14,727 nucleotides of DNA from Mucilaginibacter sp. (lineage in GTDB: Bacteria > Bacteroidota > Bacteroidia > Sphingobacteriales > Sphingobacteriaceae): the NCBI GenBank assembly GCA_019235595.1, contig JAFAKI010000216.1:1-14727 (forward strand), given 5' to 3'. Positions 4,632 through 11,970 of the stretch are shown piece by piece (the first letter of the stretch is position 1; every line of letters starts with the position of its first letter). The notes under the pieces are model-generated. The model was not told where the DNA came from, ran no database searches, and worked only from the letters and a program-made list of their open reading frames with translations. Both the position numbers and the translations under genes were made by a program.

Positions 4632-5948
4632 TCATATTTTTGAAAAGTCGGTAAGCGTTTTGCTTGAATTTACAATAAGCTGTACTGCCCAGCTTGTGAT
4701 AACAATTGCGCCGATCAGCCCGCTCAGGTCATCTAACCAGAAAATATTGTAATACCAGCCAATGCTTAAAGCAACAATAGCTGTAAGGCTTGTTAAACCA
4801 TCAGCAAGTACATGAAGATAGGCTGCCTTGATATTTTGATCGTGGTGACTATGGTTATGGTGCAGCATTTTAGCGCTTGTTGCATTCACAATCAAACCTA
4901 TCACGGCTACAATAATGGCGTCTCTAAACTTAACGGCAACCGGATGTATAAGTCGGTTGATCGACTCGATGGTCATAAATATTGCTATAAATTGTAAAAC
5001 AATTGCGCTTGTAAAACCTGAAAGGGAGAGGACTTTCTCTTTCCGGAAGCTGTATTTTGAAGACTGCTCAAATTTCCGCGTAAACAGGTAAGCCAACCAT
5101 GTTAAACCAATCGCAAAAACATGCGTTGACATGTGCCAGCCCTCAGCGGTCAGCGCCATCGAGTTGCTGTAGTAGCCAATTACGATTTCCAGTATCATTA
5201 CTGCGACGGTTAACGACACCACCCATTTGCTGGCATTCTCATAATCTGCAGAGTGATCGTGCGGAGTTTCTTCCTCTTTTGCAGACGCATTATGTATAAC
5301 GTTCTTTGTATCGGATGCAAGATCGCTGAGGTTGTCCCTCATTTCTGTTATCCATTCCGCATTAACATCGAGTGGGTTTCGTTTGGAGATGGCGGTTATT
5401 GTTTTTGCGGGATAGCCTATGTAAAAAAAGCCAAGCAATTTATCCTTGGGCTGCAATCCAAAAAACGGCTTTGCTTCCTCAAAATAGGTGATTCCGGCCG
5501 TTGTCCAATAAGAGCCAAGTCCATAGGCAGTCACTGATAAGAACATATTTTCTACGGCGCATGCAACGGCCTCAATTTCTTCTATTTCAGGAAGTTTATC
5601 CGAATCATCGCGTCGCATACCAATAGAGATGACATGCGAGGACATTAGTGGGTACTCGCGCATTTTGCGATGGCGGTCTTCATTATATTTTTCTCCGGCA
5701 TAGAGATGATACAAATTTGCCTGAAGATCGCCGAAATATTTTAAGCCCTCTCCAGTGAATACTTTGAACCGCCAGGGCTCTGTTTGCTTGTGATTTGGGG
5801 CGCGGATAGCGTTTTCAAGTATTTGCTTTATGATCTCATCGGGCACCTGTTTCCCGCGTATATACTGGTAAGGATAAATACTACGGCGGTGCTTTACAAT
5901 TTGGTTGAATTGTCCTACGTCGTAGGGATAGTTTCCATTTATTTCCAT
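4632..5948 (-). CDS. Nitroreductase fused to DmeF-like CDF cation exporter
   Basis: One 438-residue open frame joins two families. Residues 1-203 are a nitroreductase-like flavoprotein: HRRSIY with Arg21/Arg22 for FMN phosphate, APNHKQTEPWRF at 50-61, and the GLGSYWTT segment at 143-150. After an acidic linker (204-235, with HDHS) comes a cation diffusion facilitator membrane domain with about six segments between 242 and 426. It carries AEGWHMSTH at 268-276 and HVLADG at 379-384, where Glu269, His272, His379 and Asp383 fit the transport site, plus a His-rich loop HHNHSHH at 363-369. It most resembles Co/Ni exporters of the DmeF type. The protein stops right after the last membrane segment, so the usual cytoplasmic C-terminal domain is missing. 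Divergent from an araC-type gene 72 bases away. Coupled redox and metal export is inference. Confidence 0.88.
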   Translation of the reverse strand: MEINGNYPYDVGQFNQIVKHRRSIYPYQYIRGKQVPDEIIKQILENAIRAPNHKQTEPWRFKVFTGEGLKYFGDLQANLYHLYAGEKYNEDRHRKMREYPLMSSHVISIGMRRDDSDKLPEIEEIEAVACAVENMFLSVTAYGLGSYWTTAGITYFEEAKPFFGLQPKDKLLGFFYIGYPAKTITAISKRNPLDVNAEWITEMRDNLSDLASDTKNVIHNASAKEEETPHDHSADYENASKWVVSLTVAVMILEIVIGYYSNSMALTAEGWHMSTHVFAIGLTWLAYLFTRKFEQSSKYSFRKEKVLSLSGFTSAIVLQFIAIFMTIESINRLIHPVAVKFRDAIIVAVIGLIVNATSAKMLHHNHSHHDQNIKAAYLHVLADGLTSLTAIVALSIGWYYNIFWLDDLSGLIGAIVITSWAVQLIVNSSKTLTDFSKI

Positions 5949-6002
5949 CGTTCACTAAACTAAATCAACTTGCTTTTTGTTGACAGGTAAAAAACCGACA
6001 TT

Positions 6003-6013
6003 TTTCGGTACTT
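6003..6013. promoter_or_regulatory. Shared regulatory motif, copy 2
   Basis: TTTCGGTACTT lies in the 72-base region between the divergent nitroreductase-CDF and AraC genes. It is 55 bases upstream of the fusion start and 8 bases before the AraC start, a position suited to control of both genes. It also forms the right arm of a small hairpin ACCGA/TCGGT (5994-6009). Confidence 0.5.
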
Positions 6014-6020
6014 TCAGTTT

Positions 6021-6872
6021 ATGAAATTTTTTGAAGGCATTGATATTTCAACCAAAGATTTTTCAACGGTACTCTCAGCTCCGCACCGCCATAACTACTT
6101 TGAACTATTGTATATTCTAAACGGTGAGGGTGTTCATATCGTAAACGAAAGCAAGTTTAACTACGCACCGGGGGCTTTATTTCTATTAACCCCTGAAGAT
6201 GTACATACGTTCCGGCCAATCAGCGAAACAAAGAGCTGTATTATTGATTTTACCAGTACTCTATTTACAAGACGAAGGGGAAGTGATGCTGAACGCGCTG
6301 AACTTTCGGAGTTTTTCCCCCGATTGGAATATGTCTTTCAGCAATACAGGCTTGCACGGGGCAATTTATTAGAAGGAAGAAAGGAATCCCTCCTGTTAGA
6401 AAGCCTTATTAAACAATTGATTACCGAAAAGGAGTCGGCTTCCGTTTACACGGATATAATTGTTCAGAGTGTCGTTTTTTTACTCCTTCAATTGCTTGCC
6501 AGAATAATCGACGAAAAAAGCACAACTCCGACAGGGTTACCTTTAAAAAATCGGGTGCATGAAATATTGGGTTATATCCATGAACATATCTATAGTAAAG
6601 AATTATTGAAGATCGACGGCATTGCCAGGTGTTTTCATCAGACATCAGACAATATTAACCGTTATTTTAAAAAGGAGACGGGGACAACCATTAAGCATTA
6701 TATCAGCCAGTATAAAATCAAATTAGCAGAGAGCAGGTTAATATATACGGATTTATCCGTGGCAGAAATTGCCGATGAGTTGCAGTTCACGGACGAAAGC
6801 CATCTGAATAAGATATTTAAAAAGTATCGTGGGCAAACTGCAAAGGCCTTTCAATCAAGCCATCGCGGATAA
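6021..6872 (+). CDS. AraC-family transcriptional regulator
   Basis: The 283-residue protein has an N-terminal cupin sensor domain (about 15-100) with the usual HRHNYFEL start (His22, His24, Glu28). A C-terminal AraC/XylS double helix-turn-helix follows (about 180-280). The first HTH covers LLKIDGIARCFHQTSDNINRYFKKETG. The second has LSVAEIADELQFTDESHLNKIFKKYRG, the hallmark segment. Such proteins sense a small molecule and activate nearby genes. It is divergent from the nitroreductase-CDF fusion and upstream of an isochorismatase-like gene. The shared TTTCGGWACTT motif in these promoters suggests they are its targets. The inducer is unknown. Confidence 0.92.
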   Translation: MKFFEGIDISTKDFSTVLSAPHRHNYFELLYILNGEGVHIVNESKFNYAPGALFLLTPEDVHTFRPISETKSCIIDFTSTLFTRRRGSDAERAELSEFFPRLEYVFQQYRLARGNLLEGRKESLLLESLIKQLITEKESASVYTDIIVQSVVFLLLQLLARIIDEKSTTPTGLPLKNRVHEILGYIHEHIYSKELLKIDGIARCFHQTSDNINRYFKKETGTTIKHYISQYKIKLAESRLIYTDLSVAEIADELQFTDESHLNKIFKKYRGQTAKAFQSSHRG

Positions 6873-6922
6873 CGTGGCGACAATTAGGTGCCAGATAGAC
6901 TGTAACTTTATCGTTATTTTCC

Positions 6923-6970
6923 TGACCAAATTTGATTTCTGGTCAATAAGTTTCGGAACTTAGTCCGAAA
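6923..6970 (+). promoter_or_regulatory. Two inverted repeats, with motif copy 3
   Basis: TGACCA at 6923-6928 pairs with TGGTCA at 6940-6945. TTTCGGA at 6951-6957 pairs with TCCGAAA at 6964-6970 around a 6-base loop. The left arm of the second repeat is part of TTTCGGAACTT (6951-6961), copy 3 of the shared motif. TAAGTTTC at 6947-6954 is one base from a -7 box. The repeats lie 15-62 bases upstream of the isochorismatase-like gene, where operators would act. Confidence 0.45.
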
Positions 6971-6984
6971 TAAAAGCTACCAAT

Positions 6985-7539
6985 ATGGAAAACAGAACCG
7001 CTCTTTTAGTGATGGATATGCAAGCCGGGATTGTATCACGCTTACCGGATGCAACTATCGTGTTAAGTAATGTGGGTAAGGCGATTGCCGCAGCACGCCA
7101 TAAGAACATTCCCGTAATATATGTTGTTGTAGGATTCAGGCAGGGTGCTCCTGAGATCAGTCCGAATAACAAAAGCTTTGCCGCCGGAAAAGAAATGTTC
7201 GCAGGGATTAATATGCAGGAGTTTATGGCTGTTCACCCGGATGTTGCGCTACAGGAAGGTGAAGTAACAGTGATCAAACGCCGCATAAGCGCATTTACGG
7301 GCAGCGATCTGGAAGTGGTGCTGCGATCATCCGGCATTAATCATATGGTATTAACCGGAATAGCAACCAGTGGGGTGGTATTGTCTACCGTTCGTGAAGC
7401 CGGCGATAAAGATTACCAATTAACCGTTTTAGCCGATGCCTGCGGCGACGCTGATGAAGAAGTACATCGTGTGCTGACGACCAAGGTTTTTCCCCGCCAG
7501 GCTGACGTGCTGACGGTTGATGAATGGATTAACCAGTAA
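6985..7539 (+). CDS. Isochorismatase-fold protein lacking the catalytic Cys
   Basis: The 184-residue protein has the alpha/beta fold of the isochorismatase / cysteine hydrolase superfamily. The N-terminal strand ends in MDMQ with Asp11, Lys98 lies in VIKRRISAF, and the cis-peptide loop is TGIATSGVVLST (124-135). The cysteine hydrolases of this family have Cys where this protein has Val131, so Cys-dependent amide hydrolysis looks impossible. True isochorismatases also lack the Cys and use other chemistry, so an enzymatic role remains possible. It follows the AraC gene by 112 bases and has its own operator-like repeats. Its 3' end converges with the GH27 gene, leaving five bases between the stops. 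Confidence 0.85.
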   Translation: MENRTALLVMDMQAGIVSRLPDATIVLSNVGKAIAAARHKNIPVIYVVVGFRQGAPEISPNNKSFAAGKEMFAGINMQEFMAVHPDVALQEGEVTVIKRRISAFTGSDLEVVLRSSGINHMVLTGIATSGVVLSTVREAGDKDYQLTVLADACGDADEEVHRVLTTKVFPRQADVLTVDEWINQ

Positions 7540-7544
7540 TTGCG

Positions 7545-9101
7545 TTACTTTTTCAGCGTGATCAACAATATCCCATGCGATGGAATTTTGCAAGGCAGGC
7601 TTTTTAGTTGTCTGCCCAAATTCCTTTTCTGCCAGAGGTCTCGCACATCGTAGGCTGAATTTGCGCTGACGGACGAGAATTGAAAATCGAAGCTTTGTTC
7701 AGTACCAGTTGGGTTGAGCAGGCCAACAGCAACCCGGCCATCATGCAACTCTTTTGTCCAAACTTCTACTTTATTATCCAGGGTAAGTTTCAGGTTGGCG
7801 GCTTTACCTAAAGCATCCTGATCAATAGCTATTACCTCATTGTTTGTCAGGAGCGACAGGGTAAACGGATCAATATGCTCCACATTGGCACCGATAAATA
7901 GCGGAGCGCTTAGCAAACACCACATGCTCATCACGGTACGTTGCTCTTCTTTACTCAGGTGGTTGCTGTTCCCTTCGCGGCTTTCAGCGCCTACTGCACC
8001 TATTTGTAAAATGTCCGGATCGTTCCATCTGCCGGGTTGCACATATTCCGATTTATCAGCGAGTTTTTTAAATGCAGCGTAAACCGATGCCCAATTGTCA
8101 CGCACATCATCACCTGTTCGCCATAACTGACCGCCGGTTTTATACCCCCATTTCCAAACATCGCCCATCCCGTACTGGCAAAGCGAGAAGATGATATCTC
8201 TGTGCTGATCTTTTAATGCATCGCCCATTAATGTGTAGGGTTTCATCATTTCTTCTTCCGAATTGTCTTTGGCAAACACGCCGTAGCTGCACCAGTCGTA
8301 TTTAAGGTAATCAAAACCTACTTTGGCAAAATATTGGGCATCCTGTAATTCATGGCCATAGCTTCCGGCAACACCGCCGCAGGTAAGCGGGCCAGGAGAA
8401 CTGTAAATGCCCACTTTAAAGCCAAGATCATGTATCTGTTTTACTGTTTGCTCAATGTTTTTATAGTGCTGATTAGGCAACAGCTTCCCATCGCCATCGC
8501 GCAGGCTGCCTTTTCTGTCGGGTAGATTATTCGGCCCTTCATGATATTGATAAACATCCTTATTTACCTTGTGATTTAATTGTTCCCACACCGGGTCTTT
8601 ATCATCAGGTTGATTGGTCCAGGGATCATCAATTTCCAGAACGCTCCAGCCGTATTGATCAAGGCCATAATGTTTCATCAGCTTGGCAGTTTTTAAAATA
8701 TCACCCTCTTTCGCCTTTCTACCATAACTATACCAACTGCTCCAGCCCATAGGGGGGGTTAGCGCTAACTGCTCTCCCGCTACAATGGTAAAATATTTCT
8801 TTGCCGAACCGCTTTTGTTTGAGGCGCTTAATTCGATCCGGAATTTGCCCTTTTCAACAACGCTGCCCGAAATGATTCCGTTGCCCTTGTTATAACTTAC
8901 ACCTTTAGGCAGATTCCCAGCATTTATCTGCATCGGCCTTGAACCACTCACCGGGATAGTATAAAAGAAATATTTCCCCGGTCTCACACCAAAAAATTCC
9001 GGACTATTGATCTGTGGTTTTTGCTGCGCAATGGCAAGCGTATGAATAAAAATCATGCATAGCATGAACATAAAAGATTTTACCGGGCGAATTGTTGACA
9101 T
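7545..9101 (-). CDS. Secreted GH27 alpha-galactosidase
   Basis: The 518-residue enzyme starts with a signal peptide (residues 1-25, hydrophobic MFMLCMIFIHTLAIA, cleavage likely after AIA). A putative Ig-like domain follows (about 30-108), then the (beta/alpha)8 GH27 catalytic domain from TPPMGWSSWYSYG (115-127). The nucleophile is Asp269 in YLKYDWC and the acid/base Asp332 in WRTGDDVRDNW. The domain also has WNDPDILQIG, and it ends with a C-terminal beta-sandwich (about 435-516). It removes terminal alpha-linked galactose from oligosaccharides or polysaccharides, or a related alpha-sugar, outside the cytoplasm. No SusC/SusD pair lies nearby, so it is not in a typical polysaccharide utilization locus. 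It probably has its own promoter. Confidence 0.93.
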   Translation of the reverse strand: MSTIRPVKSFMFMLCMIFIHTLAIAQQKPQINSPEFFGVRPGKYFFYTIPVSGSRPMQINAGNLPKGVSYNKGNGIISGSVVEKGKFRIELSASNKSGSAKKYFTIVAGEQLALTPPMGWSSWYSYGRKAKEGDILKTAKLMKHYGLDQYGWSVLEIDDPWTNQPDDKDPVWEQLNHKVNKDVYQYHEGPNNLPDRKGSLRDGDGKLLPNQHYKNIEQTVKQIHDLGFKVGIYSSPGPLTCGGVAGSYGHELQDAQYFAKVGFDYLKYDWCSYGVFAKDNSEEEMMKPYTLMGDALKDQHRDIIFSLCQYGMGDVWKWGYKTGGQLWRTGDDVRDNWASVYAAFKKLADKSEYVQPGRWNDPDILQIGAVGAESREGNSNHLSKEEQRTVMSMWCLLSAPLFIGANVEHIDPFTLSLLTNNEVIAIDQDALGKAANLKLTLDNKVEVWTKELHDGRVAVGLLNPTGTEQSFDFQFSSVSANSAYDVRDLWQKRNLGRQLKSLPCKIPSHGILLITLKK

Positions 9102-9127
9102 AGTTGGATGAAGAAAAGTTTACAATC

Positions 9128-9135
9128 CAAATCTA
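9128..9135 (-). promoter_or_regulatory. -7 box of the GH27 gene
   Basis: TAGATTTG on the minus strand fits TAnnTTTG exactly and lies 26 bases upstream of the start codon. It suggests the alpha-galactosidase is transcribed separately from the phospholipase gene. No clear -33 element is seen. Confidence 0.5.
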
Positions 9136-9160
9136 CTAAAGAGAAGGTAAAAAAATAGTT

Positions 9161-9198
9161 CTCTGTGAACCCTGTGATTTTCCTTTTTGCTCTCTGTC
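9161..9198. repeat. Degenerate CTCTGTG repeats
   Basis: CTCTGTG at 9161-9167, CCTGTGA at 9171-9177 and CTCTGTC at 9192-9198 form a loose array between the GH27 and phospholipase genes. Similar degenerate arrays occur in intergenic DNA of Sphingobacteriaceae, from memory. No function is known to me. Confidence 0.3.
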
Positions 9199-9251
9199 GT
9201 AAAATTAAACTAGAAAGGACACTAAGAAGTTACACACAAAGACCGGATAGC

Positions 9252-9283
9252 ATTCACTAATCCACAAACTCGCTAATTCACTA
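9252..9283. repeat. Four degenerate 8-base tandem units after the phospholipase gene
   Basis: The units are ATTCACTA, ATCCACAA, ACTCGCTA and ATTCACTA, in perfect 8-base register, with the first and last identical. The array ends one base before the phospholipase stop codon at 9285-9287. It is too short and simple for a CRISPR. Confidence 0.6.
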
Positions 9284-9284
9284 A

Positions 9285-11843
9285 TTATGCAACCACTCCA
9301 CCCATCAGCGGATCAGTATAACTGATTTGCCCGGTTTCAACATGGCCTGCATACCGTTTTTCGAATGTTTGATGACCGACAGTCTTTACGCTGAAATCAT
9401 ACCAATGATGACTTTTCTCCAGGTTCAAAACTACCGAGATCTTGCCGGATGCCGGTACCATACGCTGATGATTATTAGCCTTATAAGCGTTATCCTTAAT
9501 CTCAATAGTTTGAGGTTTATTGGTTTGATTGCTGATCTCAACAATCACATTGCCGGTTAATTTCTTGCTATCGGTCAATGCACGCTGGTAATCAAAGTGA
9601 ATGTGCACAGCCGGGTCTTCAGCATTACCTTTAAATTCGCGGTAAAAACCATTTGGCCCATACACTCTTAGATGATAATTCTTGTCTTCAAAATTCTCTA
9701 TTGGCCAGTTGTCGGTTAAAGTATCGCCCGCAGTTAAGCCATAGGCCCAGGTGCGCAGGTTCTCGAATTTGCCGTTGGTTTGTTTATAGCTTCCAGGGGC
9801 ATATACATTAAACGGGGCTCCCACAGCCTTATCGCCCCAAATTTCGTTGCCCGCAGTAAATTCTATATCAAATGATTTTTTATCGGCGCTCAGTATGCCA
9901 TCTACATGTAATTCATACGGTATAGCACAAGAAGGCCGCGTGCCTTTTTCCTGTTTTGGCAAGTAAGGCGAACTATGTGGCTCGTGATTAGCCTGGGCAA
10001 TCTCCTCTTTGGCTAAAAGCTTATAGTCAGTTGGCAATTTTCTGAACTGCGCTTTATGTATTCCTTCTACAAACTCATTCCTTTTCAGAAATGAAGGATT
10101 TTTAATTTCCTCCGCCTGATACGGCCTGAAAACTGAAGTCAGGTTGCCACAAACGGTTCTGCGCCAGTCGCTGATATTGGTTTCTACTATTTTCTTTCCT
10201 GTTTTTTTGTATAAGAAATGCTCCAAAAATTGCAGGGTAGAAGTATGGTCGAACACCTCTGAGTTTACATATCCGCCCTTGCTCCATGGTGAGGCGATCA
10301 CCAGCGGTACACGGAAACCCAGACCGATAGAGCACTCCCGGTCAAACGGTTCAGGGAAGCCCTTGCGGTCTTTTTCCTGCTCAAGCGTTACATAATCAAC
10401 GCGGGTATCCAAACCCTTTGACACTTTTCCCGTTTCTGGTCTACCCGAATGCGGTGCAGTGAACGGTGGCACATGGTCGAAATAACCATCGTTTTCATCA
10501 TAGGCTAATATGAAGATGGTCTTCTTCCAGACCTCGGGATTTTGCGTCAGGATATCCAAAACTTCCGACACATACCAAGCGCCATACCAGGCTGAGCTTG
10601 GGTGATCGCTAAAATGTTCAGGGGCGCTAATCCATGATACAGTGGGCAATTTCCCCTTCTTAACATCCTCCCTGAACTGGTACAGCACATCGCCTTTTGG
10701 TACCTGCATCTCGCGCTCGGTGCCGTTGTCGTTATATTTTAAAGTGATCAGTTCGCGGTGATCAGGATCATTGGCATTGGTGTCAAAAGCTTTGCGGTGA
10801 ATGCTTTTTTCGTGGTCAGATAAAGCATCAAATTGCCCGGTTTTATATAGTTCCTTTTCTTTGTTCACACTTGCCAGGTAATCCTGCAGATCTTTCAACT
10901 CATGTTTCAAATGATCGATATGTGCGTCACCCGCAGGCAACGAAGCGATCTTTTTCTGCAGTTCATCTATTTTTTGAGGTAACTGGGCTGATCTTTTTTC
11001 CAGAGCTTCGATATGTTTCGGATGTAGATGAATATTGTACTGACCAAAAAATTCGAGCGGGTTATCCTGGAAGTTAGACAGCCATGGATCTTCATCACCC
11101 TCAAAACCGGTATCGATAGCAACCTCATTCTGATAACATTTCCACGAGATGCCGTTTTCTTCAAGACGCTCCGGGAAAGTTTTCCATTTTAAAGTGCCGT
11201 AATCCATATCATCGTTCCACACGTGCGCCCTTGAATTTTCGTGCTGTTCAGGACGTACCGTTCCCGTCCAGAAAAAGAGCCTGTTTGGATTGGTGCCGGT
11301 TAGCGATGAGCAAAAATTCTGATCACAAACGGTAAAAGCGTCCGCCAGTGCATAATAAAAGGGAAGGTCTTGACGATTGTGGAAGCCCATTGTCAGTGGC
11401 ATATGGCTGTATTCTTCAATGCTGTTCTTTTTCACGTTCAGCCATTGGTCATACCGGCCATCGTTGCGGGCATTTACCTGGTTGGCCCACGAGTGTGGCA
11501 GAGAACTCATCCAGGTGGCTTTGGTGTTTTTTATATCGAGGTGGAAAGGCGCATAGGTTTCACCTTCGGTGTTCGACTGCAGCCACACTTTATTTTTATT
11601 TGGCAGATCGATGGCGCGCGGATCATTATAACCACGCACACCCTGTAATGTGCCGTAAGTATGGTCGAAAGAGCGATTTTCCTGCATCAATATCACGATG
11701 TGCTCAGCATCCATGTAGGTACTGCCCTCGGGTGCATTGATAGCCATTGCCTTCTGTATAGAAGCAGGGATGATATTAGCCAGTCCGGTTGCCCCAGCAA
11801 GCAGAGCTGCTTTTTTTAGGAAATCTCTTCTTGTGTCATTCAT
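9285..11843 (-). CDS. Exported phosphocholine-specific phospholipase C
   Basis: The 852-residue protein begins with a twin-arginine signal (TRRDFLKKA, residues 4-12, then a hydrophobic stretch), so it is exported folded. The catalytic domain shows HIVILMQENRSFDHTYG (48-64), the nucleophile loop SLTGTNPNR (180-188) and the metal-binding AYDENDGYFDH (447-457). Two C-terminal DUF756 domains follow, and the end YAGHVETG...DPLMGG is the family hallmark. Members hydrolyse phosphatidylcholine and sphingomyelin to phosphocholine and diacylglycerol or ceramide. A Glu/Lys-rich coiled-coil insert spans about residues 276-335. It is 126 bases downstream of the FAD oxidoreductase of the phosphonate operon on the same strand, suggesting a link to head-group scavenging. 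Acid phosphatase activity of the same fold is the main alternative. Confidence 0.93.
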   Translation of the reverse strand: MNDTRRDFLKKAALLAGATGLANIIPASIQKAMAINAPEGSTYMDAEHIVILMQENRSFDHTYGTLQGVRGYNDPRAIDLPNKNKVWLQSNTEGETYAPFHLDIKNTKATWMSSLPHSWANQVNARNDGRYDQWLNVKKNSIEEYSHMPLTMGFHNRQDLPFYYALADAFTVCDQNFCSSLTGTNPNRLFFWTGTVRPEQHENSRAHVWNDDMDYGTLKWKTFPERLEENGISWKCYQNEVAIDTGFEGDEDPWLSNFQDNPLEFFGQYNIHLHPKHIEALEKRSAQLPQKIDELQKKIASLPAGDAHIDHLKHELKDLQDYLASVNKEKELYKTGQFDALSDHEKSIHRKAFDTNANDPDHRELITLKYNDNGTEREMQVPKGDVLYQFREDVKKGKLPTVSWISAPEHFSDHPSSAWYGAWYVSEVLDILTQNPEVWKKTIFILAYDENDGYFDHVPPFTAPHSGRPETGKVSKGLDTRVDYVTLEQEKDRKGFPEPFDRECSIGLGFRVPLVIASPWSKGGYVNSEVFDHTSTLQFLEHFLYKKTGKKIVETNISDWRRTVCGNLTSVFRPYQAEEIKNPSFLKRNEFVEGIHKAQFRKLPTDYKLLAKEEIAQANHEPHSSPYLPKQEKGTRPSCAIPYELHVDGILSADKKSFDIEFTAGNEIWGDKAVGAPFNVYAPGSYKQTNGKFENLRTWAYGLTAGDTLTDNWPIENFEDKNYHLRVYGPNGFYREFKGNAEDPAVHIHFDYQRALTDSKKLTGNVIVEISNQTNKPQTIEIKDNAYKANNHQRMVPASGKISVVLNLEKSHHWYDFSVKTVGHQTFEKRYAGHVETGQISYTDPLMGGVVA

Positions 11844-11854
11844 TTTTTATAGCT

Positions 11855-11970
11855 GTTATAAAGGTTGTAGATGTTGTAAGTGTTATAAAAGTTGGATAAC
11901 GGCTATATTTTGCAATCTATTTTAAAGGCTCCACATTTACAACCTTTATAACCATTATAACCTTTACAAC
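11855..11970. repeat. Inverted arrays of 9-base units
   Basis: Five tandem 9-mers lie at 11855-11899: GTTATAAAG, GTTGTAGAT, GTTGTAAGT, GTTATAAAA and GTTGGATAA. They face four reversed units at 11935-11970 (ATTTACAAC, CTTTATAAC, CATTATAAC, CTTTACAAC). The two arrays share the consensus GTTRTAAAG in opposite orientation, including a perfect 15-bp inverted repeat, so the region can form a long hairpin. It fills the gap between the FAD oxidoreductase stop and the phospholipase start. Confidence 0.75.

Noticed and set aside
5320..5360. Frameshift or assembly join between the nitroreductase and CDF domains
   Set aside because: The frame is open throughout with a typical acidic linker and no homopolymer run at the junction; a true fusion is the simpler reading.
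7536..7553. Hairpin and T-run between the convergent isochorismatase and GH27 genes as terminator
   Set aside because: The stem is only four pairs and overlaps both stop codons; too weak to call.
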